Shown here in pieces: positions 19,690-31,700 of a DNA stretch of 64,000 nucleotides (its first letter is position 1; each line of letters begins with the position of its first letter). The stretch comes from Ceratopteris richardii (Eukaryota; Streptophyta; Polypodiopsida; Polypodiales; Pteridaceae), in NCBI GenBank assembly GCA_020310875.1, contig CM035417.1, positions 104,845,647 through 104,909,646 on the forward strand, written 5' to 3'. The notes beneath the pieces are model-generated. The model was not told where the DNA came from and made no database searches. It saw nothing but the letters and a program-made list of their open reading frames with translations. Made by a program: the position numbers and the translations under genes.

Positions 19690-20911
19690 TCCCAAACTGG
19701 AAGAATCTTGATAGCTTGACCTTGCTGTTTTCCCGGATCCCCGTCTTCTCGAAAGGCTCTAATCTCGTGTGCTCCCTATGGAAGAGTTGGAATAAAGTCA
19801 AAAGCTGCACAAGAATTAGTGAAGACTGGAAGTGGGCAGTCGGTATCAGACAAAACGACTCTATCTGGTTTCCGATCCATGGCATTCGGAGTGTGGAATC
19901 TTGGAACATTCAAAATGCCAAGAAGTTATGGAACAAAGGCTTCAAAAAATGGAAACATCTATGGAAACATGACACCAATCGCTGGATCAACTTCGAGGAT
20001 ATTGACCCTTGCGTCAACATTTCATACGAAGAATGGAACACTTTGCTAAGCAGATGTCTCGCCTGGGATCAACACAAAACTCGCCTTCTCTCACATCGAG
20101 CTCGCTTGGTCTCAAATGGCACAATGGGAATAGCCTATCAAAAATCTCGAACATCAAAGAAACGATTGACTATCAGGTTAACCTCAACAAGAAGTGGTGC
20201 CTATCATGGATGCGGCTTCGGTGGGACATGAAGTTCATGGCTATCTGGCACCCCCTCATAGAAATCAAAAAGTCTGTCCTCTTATGGCGAATTCTTCATC
20301 ATGGAATCTGGACCAACCTTAAGGCTAGCAAACTTTGTGGGATTTCTCCCTGGTGCAAACGCTGCTACCGGTCTATCGAAGATGTCCCACACATCTTCTT
20401 TACCTGCCCCAACTCCAACAGACTCTGGCAGACGGTTGGAATGAAAATTAGACTTCAAAAACATCTCAGTTGGAAACAAGCCCTGCTAGGAGAAGCGATC
20501 GGCTGCTCTGCGGCCCTCTGGAACGCCATCAGAGGGGAGGTCCTATGGAAAATATGGCGGGAAGGATGTGCTCTCAACTTTGGTGACTCCCCCAAGGAGT
20601 GGTTGATTGAGAAATCATTATTCCTCCTTGGCAAAAGGATTGTTAACTGTAAGAAATCCCCCCCCTTCAGGCATCATCAAGTTCTCCTTTTGATCAATAA
20701 CAAGCTTAAACCCAAGTGGGCCCCGCATGAGGGTGATGAGAGGGTGATTAACCTTCTTTGTAATGCCATCTAAGCTCTGTAAAAGCTTCCCCTGCTTTGT
20801 GGGATTTGGGGGGTCCCGTGGGCACTAGTCCCCTTCTCTTGTATTTTTCTTTCTTTATTTAATTCAAGTCCAGGAGAGTAGGCTAATGCCGAACTTCCTT
20901 TATATTAAAAA
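19690..20911 (+). pseudogene. LINE insertion, 5'-truncated, with 16-bp target duplication
   Basis: Direct repeats AAAAGAACGGCTTGTT at 19674-19689 and 20912-20927 flank the copy, which ends in a short poly-A. It holds the last third of ORF2. A first open stretch at 19716-20100 (WNKVKSCTRISEDWKWAVG) and a second at 20009-20773 overlap in different frames, so there is a frameshift near 20100. The zf-RVT motif (ISPWCKRCYRSIEDVPHIFFTC) lies at about 20343-20408 and the protein ends at 20771. The 3' UTR (20774-20905) contains the block shared with SINEs. Endonuclease and catalytic RT are missing, so it cannot move by itself. Confidence 0.9.
20774..20905 (+). other. LINE 3' UTR shared with SINE tails
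   Basis: The landmarks CCCTGCTTTGTGGGAT, GGGGTCCCGTGGGCACTAG, CTTGTA, AAGTCC-GGAGAGTAGGC and GCCGAACTTCC occur in the same order on the minus strand of the SINE copies at 4603, 21925, 28488, 49473 and 52690. This is the likely recognition tail for the LINE enzyme. Confidence 0.8.
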
Positions 20912-20939
20912 AAAAGAACGGCTTGTTGCTTCCTCAGCT

Positions 20940-21577
20940 AATGATTGATTGAAGACCTTGAAAAGCCGTCTACAATCCATGCAACCACACTTGATTTGCA
21001 TAAACTACAAGATTAATGATGCGTTGCGAAGATCAATGCAAAAGTCCTCTCATGGTGCAAACAATGGCTACATGGCAACGAGGACTTGGGACACCTCTTC
21101 TTTTTGTGCCTCAAGTCCATCTATGTCTCGCAGGCCCTCGAAAGGATCATGCAGATACAAGGAAAAATCAATTGGAAGCAAGCTTTGTTAGGTGAAGCGA
21201 TTGGATGTTCCTGAGCACTTTGGAATGCTATAAGAGGTGAGACCCTCTCGAAGATTTGGAAAGAGAGATGTGTTTCCAACTTTGAAAGCCATCCTAAACA
21301 ATGGATGATTGAAAAATCTCTTTTCCTTTTAGGAAAAAGAATTTCCAATTGTAAGAAGCCCCCCACCTTTTAGACATCATAGAGTGTTTTTCCTAGAGAG
21401 CAACACGATCAAAAGGAAGTGGGCCCCACACCGGGGATGTGAGAGGATTATCAACCTTCTTTGTAATGTTCTGAATTAGTGAATGAGCAACCCCTATTCA
21501 CTTGTACATGTATTATTTCTATTAATTAAAGTTTGGGAGAGTAGGCTTCTACCGAACTCCCTTTTGATAAAAAAAAC
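20940..21577 (+). pseudogene. Second LINE 3' fragment
   Basis: It is a divergent copy of the same LINE 3' region: WKQALLGEAIGCS, a stop, then ALWNAIRGETLSKIWKERCVSNFESHPKQWMIEKSLFLLGKR, ending with the LINE 3' UTR and poly-A at 21570-21576. There are several stops and an internal deletion of the zf-RVT region. The target duplication is unclear. The copy at 19690 probably inserted close to its truncated start. Confidence 0.8.
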
Positions 21578-21924
21578 GATGCGCCATCAACCACATACTT
21601 TTGGCACTCTGAAGTCTGCAAGTTTCGATCTTGTGATGGTGAAGGAAAACAATTCAAGTACCTTCCCCTTCTAGCATGTAGGTTTGCATGTGCCTCAAAG
21701 GTGGAAATTATTAAAAGTCTTAATTATCTAATATATTGTCGCCATGCCATTTCTTTCTTGTACCCATTTCAGACATGTGTTTTCTTTTCTTTGTAGCCAT
21801 TTGAGATGGTCTTTTAGCTAGGACCACTCCTTTTGAAACATCCATAAAGTAAGGTTTTAGCTTTTGTCTCAAAGTTAGATGGAGTCGTAAATGAGTATGT
21901 GTTGTTTATTTTGATTTTAATATA

Positions 21925-22060
21925 TTTTTTAATGAAGGTTCAGTCGAAGATTACTCCCCAACTTTAACTTTGAAATTGCAACTGTACAAGTGAATGGGCA
22001 TACTTCTCACGGGACCCCTTGTATCCCACAAAGCAGGGGTCAAAAACTCTAACTATACTT
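21925..22060 (-). mobile_element. SINE/LINE tail fragment
   Basis: AT-rich poly-T, then GAAGGTTCAGTCGAAG, ACTTTAACTTTGAAATTGC and GTACAAGTGAATGGGCATA. The tRNA-like head is not recognisable, so it may be a truncated SINE or a very short LINE copy. Confidence 0.65.
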
Positions 22061-23344
22061 AGGCAGGAATCATAACAGGCTTGATTTCTAAACGTCAACA
22101 TTGTCTTCAAACCACAGAATTTTGATCATATTTCCTTATTTTAACTTTTAATTTAATTTTCAACGACGTGAACATTCTATGACTATTGCCCATATTTTAA
22201 ATTTCAGACCATAATTGAAATAAATAAGTACGACCTATACTCTACGCTCTAAAAACTATCTATGAGAGCAAGTTTTGATTAGACTTTTGCTCCTATCTAT
22301 TGATCAATAAGTCTGGTCTTTAAATAATTAGCATGATGAGAATGATTAGTTACATATTGTCTATCAAATGGATTATCAAAGCCTGAATTAATTACCAAAA
22401 GTCCTGGATCAGATAATTTCCAAATGCAAAAATTCCTTCTCATATAAGAGGTTCCCTCATTCGAATATCACGAATTTCACTATAGAATGAGGAAATACTA
22501 AAGCTGGGCAATGGGGACTTGGAAAAATGTATCTAGCCAGCTCTTTATTACTACCATAAAACCTATCTTCACATAGGGTACATTTAGAGCCAAATAACTC
22601 AAGATTAAGGGCTTGTAGTAATGAACGACTCTCTAGAATGGTATAGAAAAGAAAGAAGTTGGATCCAAAAGGAACGCATGGACATGATTCCTAGACTAGC
22701 CTACGTAGATTGGCTTTTTGTGGGGCTAAAACAAGCAAATTAAGAGGGTCTCTAAAGCTTTTTATATTCCACACTCAATAATAGGGGCTAAAACAAGCAT
22801 ATTAAGAGGGTCCCTAAAGCTTGTTTGGCACAAAATTTTGAAAGGAAGATTGTTTTGGAAGGAAGTGTAAAATAAGGATCGCCAATAGGAGGACTTATAA
22901 ATATGATGCCGCTTCGTAATTACAAAACACGAAGGACATACAAGTATGCGTAAGTTGTCAACATAGTAGCAAGTATAAAAAGATACACTCAAGATCTACA
23001 AATTATGCATTTGTGTTTGATTAGCTAACAAATTGTACATAAGCATGATGTAGCCAATAATCACATAAGAGTGGTATATGGACATGTGTACATCTAGATA
23101 ATAATGAAGGTAACTTGTTTGGTTCAATGTTTCTTTGTTTAGAAGGTGTAGTATAGTGGTAAGACGTTTGAGTATCACCCTAAATTTTCAAGTTCAATTT
23201 TTCGGCTCTACTTGAATCCTCGTGTTGGAGGTAAGAGGGGTACTTGATTATGTGTTTGTTCTTTGAAATCTATATCCCACACATCTAAAGATTCAATTGT
23301 ATTAAATATATAAATAAATAAATGATAATAATAATAAGAATGAT
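22061..23344. other. No gene recognised
   Basis: AT-rich sequence without convincing reading frames. A short internal echo (GGGGCTAAAACAAGCA, then TTAAGAGGGTC, at about 22724-22760 and 22786-22820) marks a local duplication of about 60 bp period. Confidence 0.5.
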
Positions 23345-23995
23345 AATAATTTCTCGATTGACCACTCTCTTGGAGTCTTGTCAAAGTTGATCGCACATCT
23401 TTCCTTCCAAATCTTCAAGAGTGTTTCACTTCTAATGGCATCCTACAGATTAAAAGAGCAACCGATCACTTCCCCAATCATAATGTAGCATGAAGAGCTT
23501 ATTGAGGATGAGATAGATCTAGAAACATCTAGAACAAGAAAAGAAAAGATGAGAAAGCTCTTCCTTGCCACCAAATTATTGCTTACACCAAGGGGGCAGG
23601 GGCATCGTAGATTTTATGAGCTCTTATAGTTGTCCATAGCACCCTATGGAGGACATGCCACACAAGAACTGTTTTCTTGTTCTTGATAAGCGAGTACCAT
23701 AGGTTTGGAACTTGAAATACCATCTAATCCAAGACCAGTTCATGCACCACTTTTTGGTTTAAGAACTTGATAGAACCCAATATTTCTTTTGTTTCTCGAG
23801 ATAAGGTCAATTGTTTTTAACTCATTTGCCTCATGCCTTCCAAATGAGGGATATCATTGCCAATCAAGAGGCAAGATTTCAAATCATCCCATGCAATCAT
23901 TGCATGTCTTAGAAGGATCTCTGAAATTCCTCTCACTGTCCACAAATCTGATTCAATGCCTTCTATCTCGGTTCCAAAGGTGCTTCATTGACTTT
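23345..23995 (-). pseudogene. LINE fragment, heavily decayed
   Basis: The minus strand reads KIWKERCAINFDKTPREWSIE near 23350-23415. Further upstream it has remnants of the KWCLSW-RLRW-FKF stretch and zf-RVT region, with many stops and small gaps. It abuts the copia integrase remnant at about 23990. Confidence 0.7.
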
Positions 23996-25712
23996 TCCAC
24001 TTGGGTGACAATAGGTTCGTGACTTTGAGACTCATCATCTGAAGATGATGCTTCCTTCTCTTGTGTAGAAGGAATAACGCTTGGGACATGTTCATAGTGG
24101 AGTGCCCCTTTGCATGATGATAAGCTCTTTTTTCCTCCTCCACTAAATGTGGGTAGTCTTCCTTAAACACCACATTGGGACTCGCCGTGATCCTCTTAGC
24201 CTCAGAATCATAAAGCTTATAAGCCTTCTTATCTTCATTGGACCCTAGGAAGATACATTTGATGCTTTTTGGTTGAAGCTTGTTTCTCTCCCTATTTGGA
24301 ACATGTACATAACATTCACTTCCAAATATTTTGAAATGGGAAACATAAGGCTTTTTACCATTGTAGGCCTCTTGTGGAGTCTTTCCATCAAGTGCCTCTG
24401 TGTAGCTTTGATTCAAGATGTAGACAACAGTGTTGACAACCTCTACCCAAAATTGATTAGGCTAACCCTTTCCCTTCAACATTCAACTTGCCATCTCCAT
24501 GATGGTTTGATTCTGATGTTCTACAACATAGTTTTGTTGAGGATTATGTGCCACTATGAGTTGATGCTTGATTCCTTCACTCTTGTAGAAATCTTCAAAC
24601 TCTGTTGATGTGAACTCACCACTGTCATCTGTCCAAAATTTCTTCGTCTTCTTCCCTGTTTCAATTTCAACAAGCTAAAGCCATTCTTTAAAAATACCAA
24701 AATCTTGAGCCTTATTGCGAAGGAAGTACACCCACATCTTTCGGCTATAGTCATCAACAAGAAACATGAAGTAAGAAGATCTACCCAAGGCGTATGTAGG
24801 TATTTTTCTACACACGTTAGCATGCACCAAATCTAGAGGATGGCTTGCCCTATTCTTTCTTTCTTGTGGAAACACCTTCCTTTGTTTCTTGCCCAACATG
24901 CAAGCTTCACATGGTTCCTTCATTTCTTCAATCGATGATAGGTGTGCAACCATACCCATGCGATGCATCTCCTTCAGTACAGGGTATCCAATGTGGCTGA
25001 ATCTCTCATGCCATAGCTTACTTGTGCCCACACTTTTAGTGGTTGTAAGAGTACACAACTCATACAGGTTGTTCCTCCTTATGCAGGTCCCAACAATGTT
25101 TTTATTATTGTCCATAATCTTAGCTCCTGTCTTGTTGAAAGATACTTGATGACCTTGATCAGTTATAGAAGCTATTGAAAGTAGATTTTCTTTGATTTAT
25201 GGAACATACAACACATTTGAAAGCTTTCTAACATCCCCATTAGAGTTAATGAAAGAAATTGTACCTTCACCCTCTACAGGATATCTGGCATTGTTGCCTA
25301 CCTTTATAGTGATGGGTTCCTTTAGAGGCTGTAAGGAATTGTAAAGGTCTTTTTTGCTTGTCATGTGATGAGACACACCACTTTTCAACACCTATGAGTC
25401 ATCCGTTCCTAAATCGTTAGTTGAGTAGCACAGGTCCTAGGATAGACGTGATTTTAAACTTCCATAGGGTGTAGTTCATACCAGCAAGTTTACCTTCCAT
25501 GAAGGTTGGTGGTCATATCCACAACATTGGGATGACCGACATCATTCCTGCTCCTGTCTCTGCTCCACCTACTTTTGTTGAAGAACCACCTTGATTCCCA
25601 GTTGTAGATGATGGTGTATTGCTTGACATCTTCTCTCTTTTGTCATTGAAACCTCTACAACCTTTGCATTTTTGCTTTTGCACCATTCAAAGCCTCTTGA
25701 GCTCTAATACCA
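23996..25712 (-). pseudogene. Ty1/copia remnant: protease, integrase, no RT
   Basis: Minus-strand order: a short gag start (GMNYTLWKFKITSIL near 25480), directly followed by a protease-like stretch (SGVSHHMTSKKDLYN, 25300-25390). Next come GAG-pre-integrase (LWHERFSHIGYPVLKEMHRMG) and integrase core (24560-25115), then the integrase C-terminal region (HFKIFGSECYVHVPNRERNKLQPKS) at 23985-24416. Most of gag and its zinc knuckle are deleted, and RT, RNase H and the 3' LTR are missing. Frameshifts interrupt integrase. This is a different copia lineage from the 29-36 kb and 56-64 kb elements. Confidence 0.85.
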
Positions 25713-26054
25713 TGTAAAAAAGTATGGGCACAATAGAATAGACCAATAGACATAGTTGAGAGAAAAACGTAGACAAAGATAGACACAAACTAAGAGATAG
25801 AGAACTCAAATTCTCAGATTGCCAAGCATAATGCTTACAATGATGGTGTTGTCCACTTGTGCACTCCCAGTGTCGAGCTTAGATGGAAATCTAGAAAAAC
25901 TCTAGATGAAGGGCTTACTAGTGCATAATGCTATGCAAAGCTCAACCTAGGCCATGCTTATATAGCTTTTACAAGTGGAATCGATATAGATAAACATAGT
26001 TGGGAGATACAAAATAGTTATCAAAATACACAATCTCACAATATCTCCACGACA
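25711..26054 (-). repeat. Copia 5' LTR, 344 bp, with TATA box and primer site
   Basis: On the minus strand the LTR starts TGTCGTGGAGATATTG at 26054 and ends TTTTTACA at 25711. The primer site TGGTATTAGAGCTC follows at about 25710-25697, matching tRNA-Met with one change. TATATAA lies at 25964-25958, consistent with the LTR promoter. Confidence 0.75.
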
Positions 26055-26440
26055 AAAAGTTCTATAGGCCGGGGGCATAGGCCCCCCGGATCCTACAGAA
26101 GGGGGCAAGCCCCCCTCTGCACTCCCCCCATTAAGGTTCCATGGGGAAACCATGTGTCTCCATAGGGCCTTTATTTTTTCTTTGAGTGGCAACCCAATGG
26201 CCCAAAAGTTTGTGCCCTACCTAACCTAATGTCTATGATCACAGAGATCATGTATAACCATCAACCGTCACACATAGACCTCATCTTACTTAGAAGTTAG
26301 GGTTCACAAATGTCCCAGCTCTCACAATGGCTTTTCCTCATAATGTGAGGCTTACAACTTAGAGCACCATGGACCATTTGTGGTCACTTGAGGGTGGAGT
26401 ATTGATCATATGTAACATGAGCATCTTAGAGTCTTCTATA
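26055..26440. other. No gene; short GC-rich inverted repeats
   Basis: GGCCGGGGGCATAGGCCCCCCGG and GGGGGCAAGCCCCCC form small hairpins near 26068-26122. Such runs are common in plant retroelement leaders, so this may be a flank of another LTR element. No coding frame is seen. Confidence 0.4.
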
Positions 26441-28487
26441 TTTCATAGCAACACATAAAATGCATAGTTCAAAACGTATTTCTTGTGGATAGCCTCTCTT
26501 CCGAGATAGAAATAAAAAAAATATAGTGCTAACGTTTTCTCCATGAGAACCACCTTTCCTACTTGGGCTAGGATTTTACATACCCAAAGAATTATGGATG
26601 ATTTTTTGAAGAGGTATATGGTTGGCTTGTTGATTTTGTTGAATAAAAATTTTATGATAAGTATACCTAGTGATGGAAGAGACTTGGGATAGCTGAAAAG
26701 ACAGAGAAAATAGCTTACCGTGGCTAGCTCCCTTGCAGTTATACCTCTCTTGATGAATTTCATCCTCTTCTATTTACAACTCCGACTACTTGAAAGAAAT
26801 GCTTACAATATTTTTCACATCTCAAACACAGTTTTTGTATATATATCTAAACAAAATGCAAAAACTCACCTATTTTTTCACTTCCTCAAGTTCTACCACC
26901 TCATGTTACCAAAGTGAGATGCTTGAGGACTAGTTTATTGAGTGGATGAGGCTGAGGTTTTGATTATAGATTTTTTGTCTTTCATATATAATGAAACTCC
27001 TCCAATATATCTCAATTCTCTTTGCTGTATTTCATACGCTCAAAAGAACTCGTGGATGCATGGTTGGCATCTTGATGTTTGATATCTAGGTCAATATATT
27101 TCTTTTGACTATTGGTGTAACCTAGAGTTATTTTTAATATTGACCTCTCTAAGTTTTTCTACTTCACTAGGTCTTTCATTATGTTCACTTGCCATTAGGG
27201 TAAGAGATCAATAAAGAATAGGTTCACATGAAGGTTCTTGAGATGCAGAGAGTACAATGGGGGCATGATGCAACTTGCAAACATGGCTATAGTTCTCTCT
27301 CCCTCTATCTTATCGATGGCCAAATGTTCATCTAAATGCATGTTTGTGGGTTATTGCCTCCTTGGGGGAGCCTTGAGCTCTCTAACGGGGCGTAAAAGCT
27401 CCACGTTTTTGCTATGATTTCTAACAAACATCCTCTCAATGGCTATGGATATGATGAAGATGAATCCCAACTAGTGTTGCATGATGTATTTTGTTAATTT
27501 TTCCCATGTCTATCACAAAATGACTCTAAATATCAAGTGTAATCTCTCCCTCTAATTTTTGCAAAGAAAGCACATGGAAAGATGTGTGTGTGTGTGTGTG
27601 TCACATTGTTGGGAAGGTTCAAGCTTAGGCTGCATAGAGGGTTCTAAATATATTTACATTGGCACATCCCTAATTACTTCACATCAGTCCGGAACAATTC
27701 AAAACATTCATCTCAATGATTTTCCATGAACATTCCTACCAATTCTTCATATATTGCATTTGGCCGCGAAAGACTTGCATCAAATCGTCATGATGCCATG
27801 GAATTTAAGGATCGAACAAAAAGAGTTATCTTTTTAGAATATTTTTCAGCTAGTGTATCGGAATCGTTCTTCTCAACACACGGTTGGAAAGATACATTTC
27901 ATTTGGATGATACATGCGGTTTCACTTAATTCTTCATAAACGAAACAACTCAATGTACTTCATAGCATTTGACCACCTCTTTGAAGAACTTGAGAGTAAC
28001 CACCTCCTCCTAAAAAGGGTGTGGGTGATATTGGTCCATCGACTTGTACTATGTTCTTCATAAATGCATGCACAAGAAATTCTTTCTCAATGAATCTACT
28101 CTAGTCGACCATGTTTCTTCATGTGAACACATGTTCTTCATTTCCAAGCTTGAAGAGATATCTAGAATAGTAGTAGAAGCTAATGAATTCTCCTTGAGGA
28201 TACACATCATGCTCATTGTATGAGGTCACAAAGACATCAGAATGATTTGTATTAACTCGAATCCACATAATATGTAAATCTGAAAGAACTATTTGCTCAT
28301 CAATTCCCTTTCGAAAAGGCATTAATCCATTATCCAACTCAAAAACTAAGAGAGGAATAAATTATTGTGAGTGAGACGGGAGATCATACTTCAAAGTTGA
28401 AGGAACTCCTTATAGAAAAAAGCAATCTCTACTCGTATGCGAAGTTATCCAAAAGAAATTAAGGACTTCTTTTTAAGAGGAAACTTG
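26441..28487. other. No gene recognised (2 kb)
   Basis: AT-rich sequence with only short frames lacking known motifs. A (GT)9 run lies at about 27584-27601. Nothing else can be supported. Confidence 0.5.
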
Positions 28488-28768
28488 GTTGAAGCCTAAT
28501 TTCTCTTGCTTCAATTAGATTGAAAGAAAAACTATACAAGTGAAGGGCATAGTACCCATGGGACCCCCTTGTATCCCACAAAGCAGGGGCGCTAAGACTA
28601 TCGAAAGAAGCACTAGGAAAGGGCATCCTAAAGGCATCTTTTTTTAGTGGTCCAAAAGTAGTAGAACGGAGGTATAAGCAAGCCTATGGCCCATAGATGT
28701 GGAACACCCCACAGGGGGTCAAACCCATGACCTTTGCCTTAAGAGGTGAAAGCTCAACCAATCCACCT
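28488..28768 (-). mobile_element. SINE, nearly full length
   Basis: The tail begins GAAACTTGGTTGAAGCC and the GTGAAGGGCATAGTACCC block follows. The tRNA-like head lies at about 28720-28768 (GGGGGTCAAACCC). Imperfect flanks GAAATTAAGGA near 28455 and GGAATTAAGGA near 28785 may be the target duplication. Confidence 0.65.
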
Positions 28769-29059
28769 AGGACATGTGAAAAAAGGAATTAAGGAATTAA
28801 GGAAGAGCTTTTGAGATTCATCAAAGTGTAAAATGGTGAAAAAATTTTCGAAACGGGAGGGTGATCCAACATCCTTCTCTAATAATCTTCAAATATTGCA
28901 AAAAATAAGAATTATGTATGAATCATCTTATAATAGTATAAAAGTACCTCAAGGCCACAAGGCTTTTAAGGAGAGTTGTGGGGTGTTCAATTTCCTAAGG
29001 GAACGCCACAAGAGGACAAGCTTTTTGAGAGACAAGTGATGATAGAGATTTTTCACATA

Positions 29060-29130
29060 GGATGTGTGAACCATCCCTTGCATAGAGATTTAGCATCATG
29101 TGCCACGTGGCATTTGATTGATGACTTAAA
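29060..29130 (+). repeat. Gypsy-like LTR remnant, left part, interrupted by copia array
   Basis: TGTGTGAACCATCCC then GCATAGAGATTTAGCATCATG match 48892-48965. The matching right part resumes at 36383. The whole 7.25-kb copia array therefore sits inside one LTR-like repeat. Confidence 0.7.
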
Positions 29131-31396
29131 TGTTGGAGTTCGACGTCTGCGGAAGCATGCGAACAACACAAGGAGGAAGAAGAAGAAGCTTGGAGCACAA
29201 CACATAATACTAAATTCATTACTAGAGAATGTACAAAGATAAGTAGCCCATTAGGGCAATAGGCATATATACAAGCCGGGGGAAAAAAACCTCCTAAAGA
29301 GGGAAAAAGTGCCCCGACAGTCCTAGTGTGTTCACACACATCACTACCTAAATATATCAACAAATCCCCCCTCGGAGTGATGCGGTGAACAAGGAGCTAG
29401 CAGTCATGTATAAGGAAGTGCCAAGCTATGTGGAAATCATTCCACAAAAGGAAGTAAGCCCAAAGCTTTGCGAAAAGCTTCAAACTTCTCCCTAGGTAGA
29501 GCCTTCGTGAAAAGGTCTACAATGTTCTCTTGCGTAGGTACATATGCCAAGCTGATCTCCCCAGCAGAGAACGTCTCCCTGACATAGTAGTGATAATGCA
29601 CCTCAATGTGCTTAGTGCAAGCATGGAACATAGGTTTCCTCGCAACTACCAATGCGCTCTGACTGTCAGTGAAGATGGTGGTGGTAGAAGTCTGACCAAC
29701 ACTCAAATCAGCCATAAGGCATCTGGGCCACACACACTCAACAGTCGTTGTGAAAGCTGACCTATACTCAACCTCACAACTGGAAGTGGCCACAGTAGGT
29801 TGCTTCTTGCTCAACCAAGATATACAGGAGCTACCAAGCATGAAGCAAAAGTCACTAGTGGACACACAAGTGTCATAGCAACAAGCCTAATCAGATTCAG
29901 AAAAAGCATGCAAATCTGGCGGTAGTGATCCCCCCTTGGGATAAAACAACCCAAGTAGCCAAGTACCACTCGAATAGTGAAAGATGCGCTTAACTACCTA
30001 CCAATGCTTGACTCCTGGGCAATGCATAAACTTGCTCATCTGTGAGAGAGCAAACTGAATATATGGCCGAGTAATGCATAAGTAAATCAAGCATATAATA
30101 GCTTGCTGATAGAGAAAAACATCAAATGCATCTCCAGCATCATGAAGACTCAATCGTAAACCTGTCTCCATAGGAGTGGCAATAGGCTTACAGTATTCAA
30201 GGCCAAAACGCTGCAAAAATGTGTCAATATATTTTGTTTGAGACAAAGCCATTCCACCATCAACTTGCATAAACTGCATGCCCAAATAGTGATGCAAATG
30301 CCCCAAATTAGACATCTCAAATGATGCATGCAAATCAGCCTTAAAATCAGCAATATGCTTCTCAATGGGACTAGTGAGAAGCATGTTGTCAACATAGACA
30401 ACAATGATCAGAGGCACATCAGTAGCACGCTTAACATATAAGGTGCTTTCAGTTGGATTGTTCTCAAAACCATGTGCAACCAGATAGGCATGTATCTTCT
30501 CATACGAAGCACGTGGTGCTTGCTTTAAACCATATAATGCCTTCTTTAACCTGCACACCTAGTTTTCATGCCCTTTTTGCACAAAGCCACGGGGCTGAAA
30601 AACATACACTTCTTCATGCAAGTCACCATTCAAAAATGTTGTTATAATGTCCAACTGATGTACATTCCAACCATGATGAGCTACAAGTGCATAAATGCTC
30701 CGAAGTAGTCAGACAGCATGTAGGTGTAAAGGTCTCATCAAAATCAATGCCTCTTTCCTGTGCATAACCCTTTGCAACAAGCCTCGCCTTATACCTGTCA
30801 ACTGTACCATCCGGATTACGCTTCAGCTTGTATACCCACTTAGTGCCAATGGCCTTCTTGCTAGGAGGCAAGTCACATAAAGATCAAGTACCATTCTTCA
30901 TTATAGCATCATATTCAGATTGCATAGAAGCCATCCAATTTTCTGAATTTTGTGCTTCATCAAATGAAATAGGCTCATTCTCATCACACAGACTAGATGC
31001 AGCCATAGCATAGCAATCTGACGCAAAAGAGGCACTATGAGAGCCTGAACAAGTATGATATGACATAGGTGCATCTAATTTGCTGTCACGCAAGGTCTAC
31101 ACCAGCCATTTTGGCATAATTCTTGCCTGCTCAGTATCAGCTATCTCATCAATAAGTGCATCATGTACATCTGCATCAGAAATGGAATTATCTACATCAT
31201 CACATGAAACTTGCAAAGGATGAGAAGTTGCCTCATTAGGACCAGCACTAGACTGTCCACCTGTAAAAAGAGGCAGCAAAGTATCATACATGTCTTTGGA
31301 GCTAACAGATGTCTCCTTAGTACATGAAAGCAATGGTTGAATAGCATCTTCCACAAAAACAACATCACGGCTAACTAGAATGCGTTTAGTCTGTGG
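29131..31396 (-). mobile_element. Ty1/copia element 1, 5'-truncated
   Basis: The 3' LTR at 29131-29362 (232 bp) is followed by the purine tract. On the minus strand there are RNase H (29437-29865), reverse transcriptase (29998-30871) and the integrase-RT linker up to 31396, where it stops abruptly at GTCTGTGG next to the LTR of element 2. Gag, protease and integrase are absent. Several stops and frameshifts are present, including TAG at 30561-30559 just before VCRLKKALYG. Confidence 0.9.
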
Positions 31397-31700
31397 TGTT
31401 GGACATAGACGTCTATGGAAGCACGCAAATAGCACAAGGAAGGAGAAGAAGCTTGGATCACAACACACAATACAAAATGTATTACTAGAGAATGTACAAA
31501 GATAAGTAGCCCATTAGGGCAATAGGCACATATACAAGCCGGGGGAAAAAAACATCCTAAAGAGGGAAAAAAGTACCCCGGCGGTCCTAGTGTGTTCACA
31601 CATATCACTACCTAAATATATCAACAAATCCCCCCTGGGAGTGATGTGGTGAACAAGGAGCTGACACTCATGTATAAGGAAGTGCCAAACTATGTGGAAA

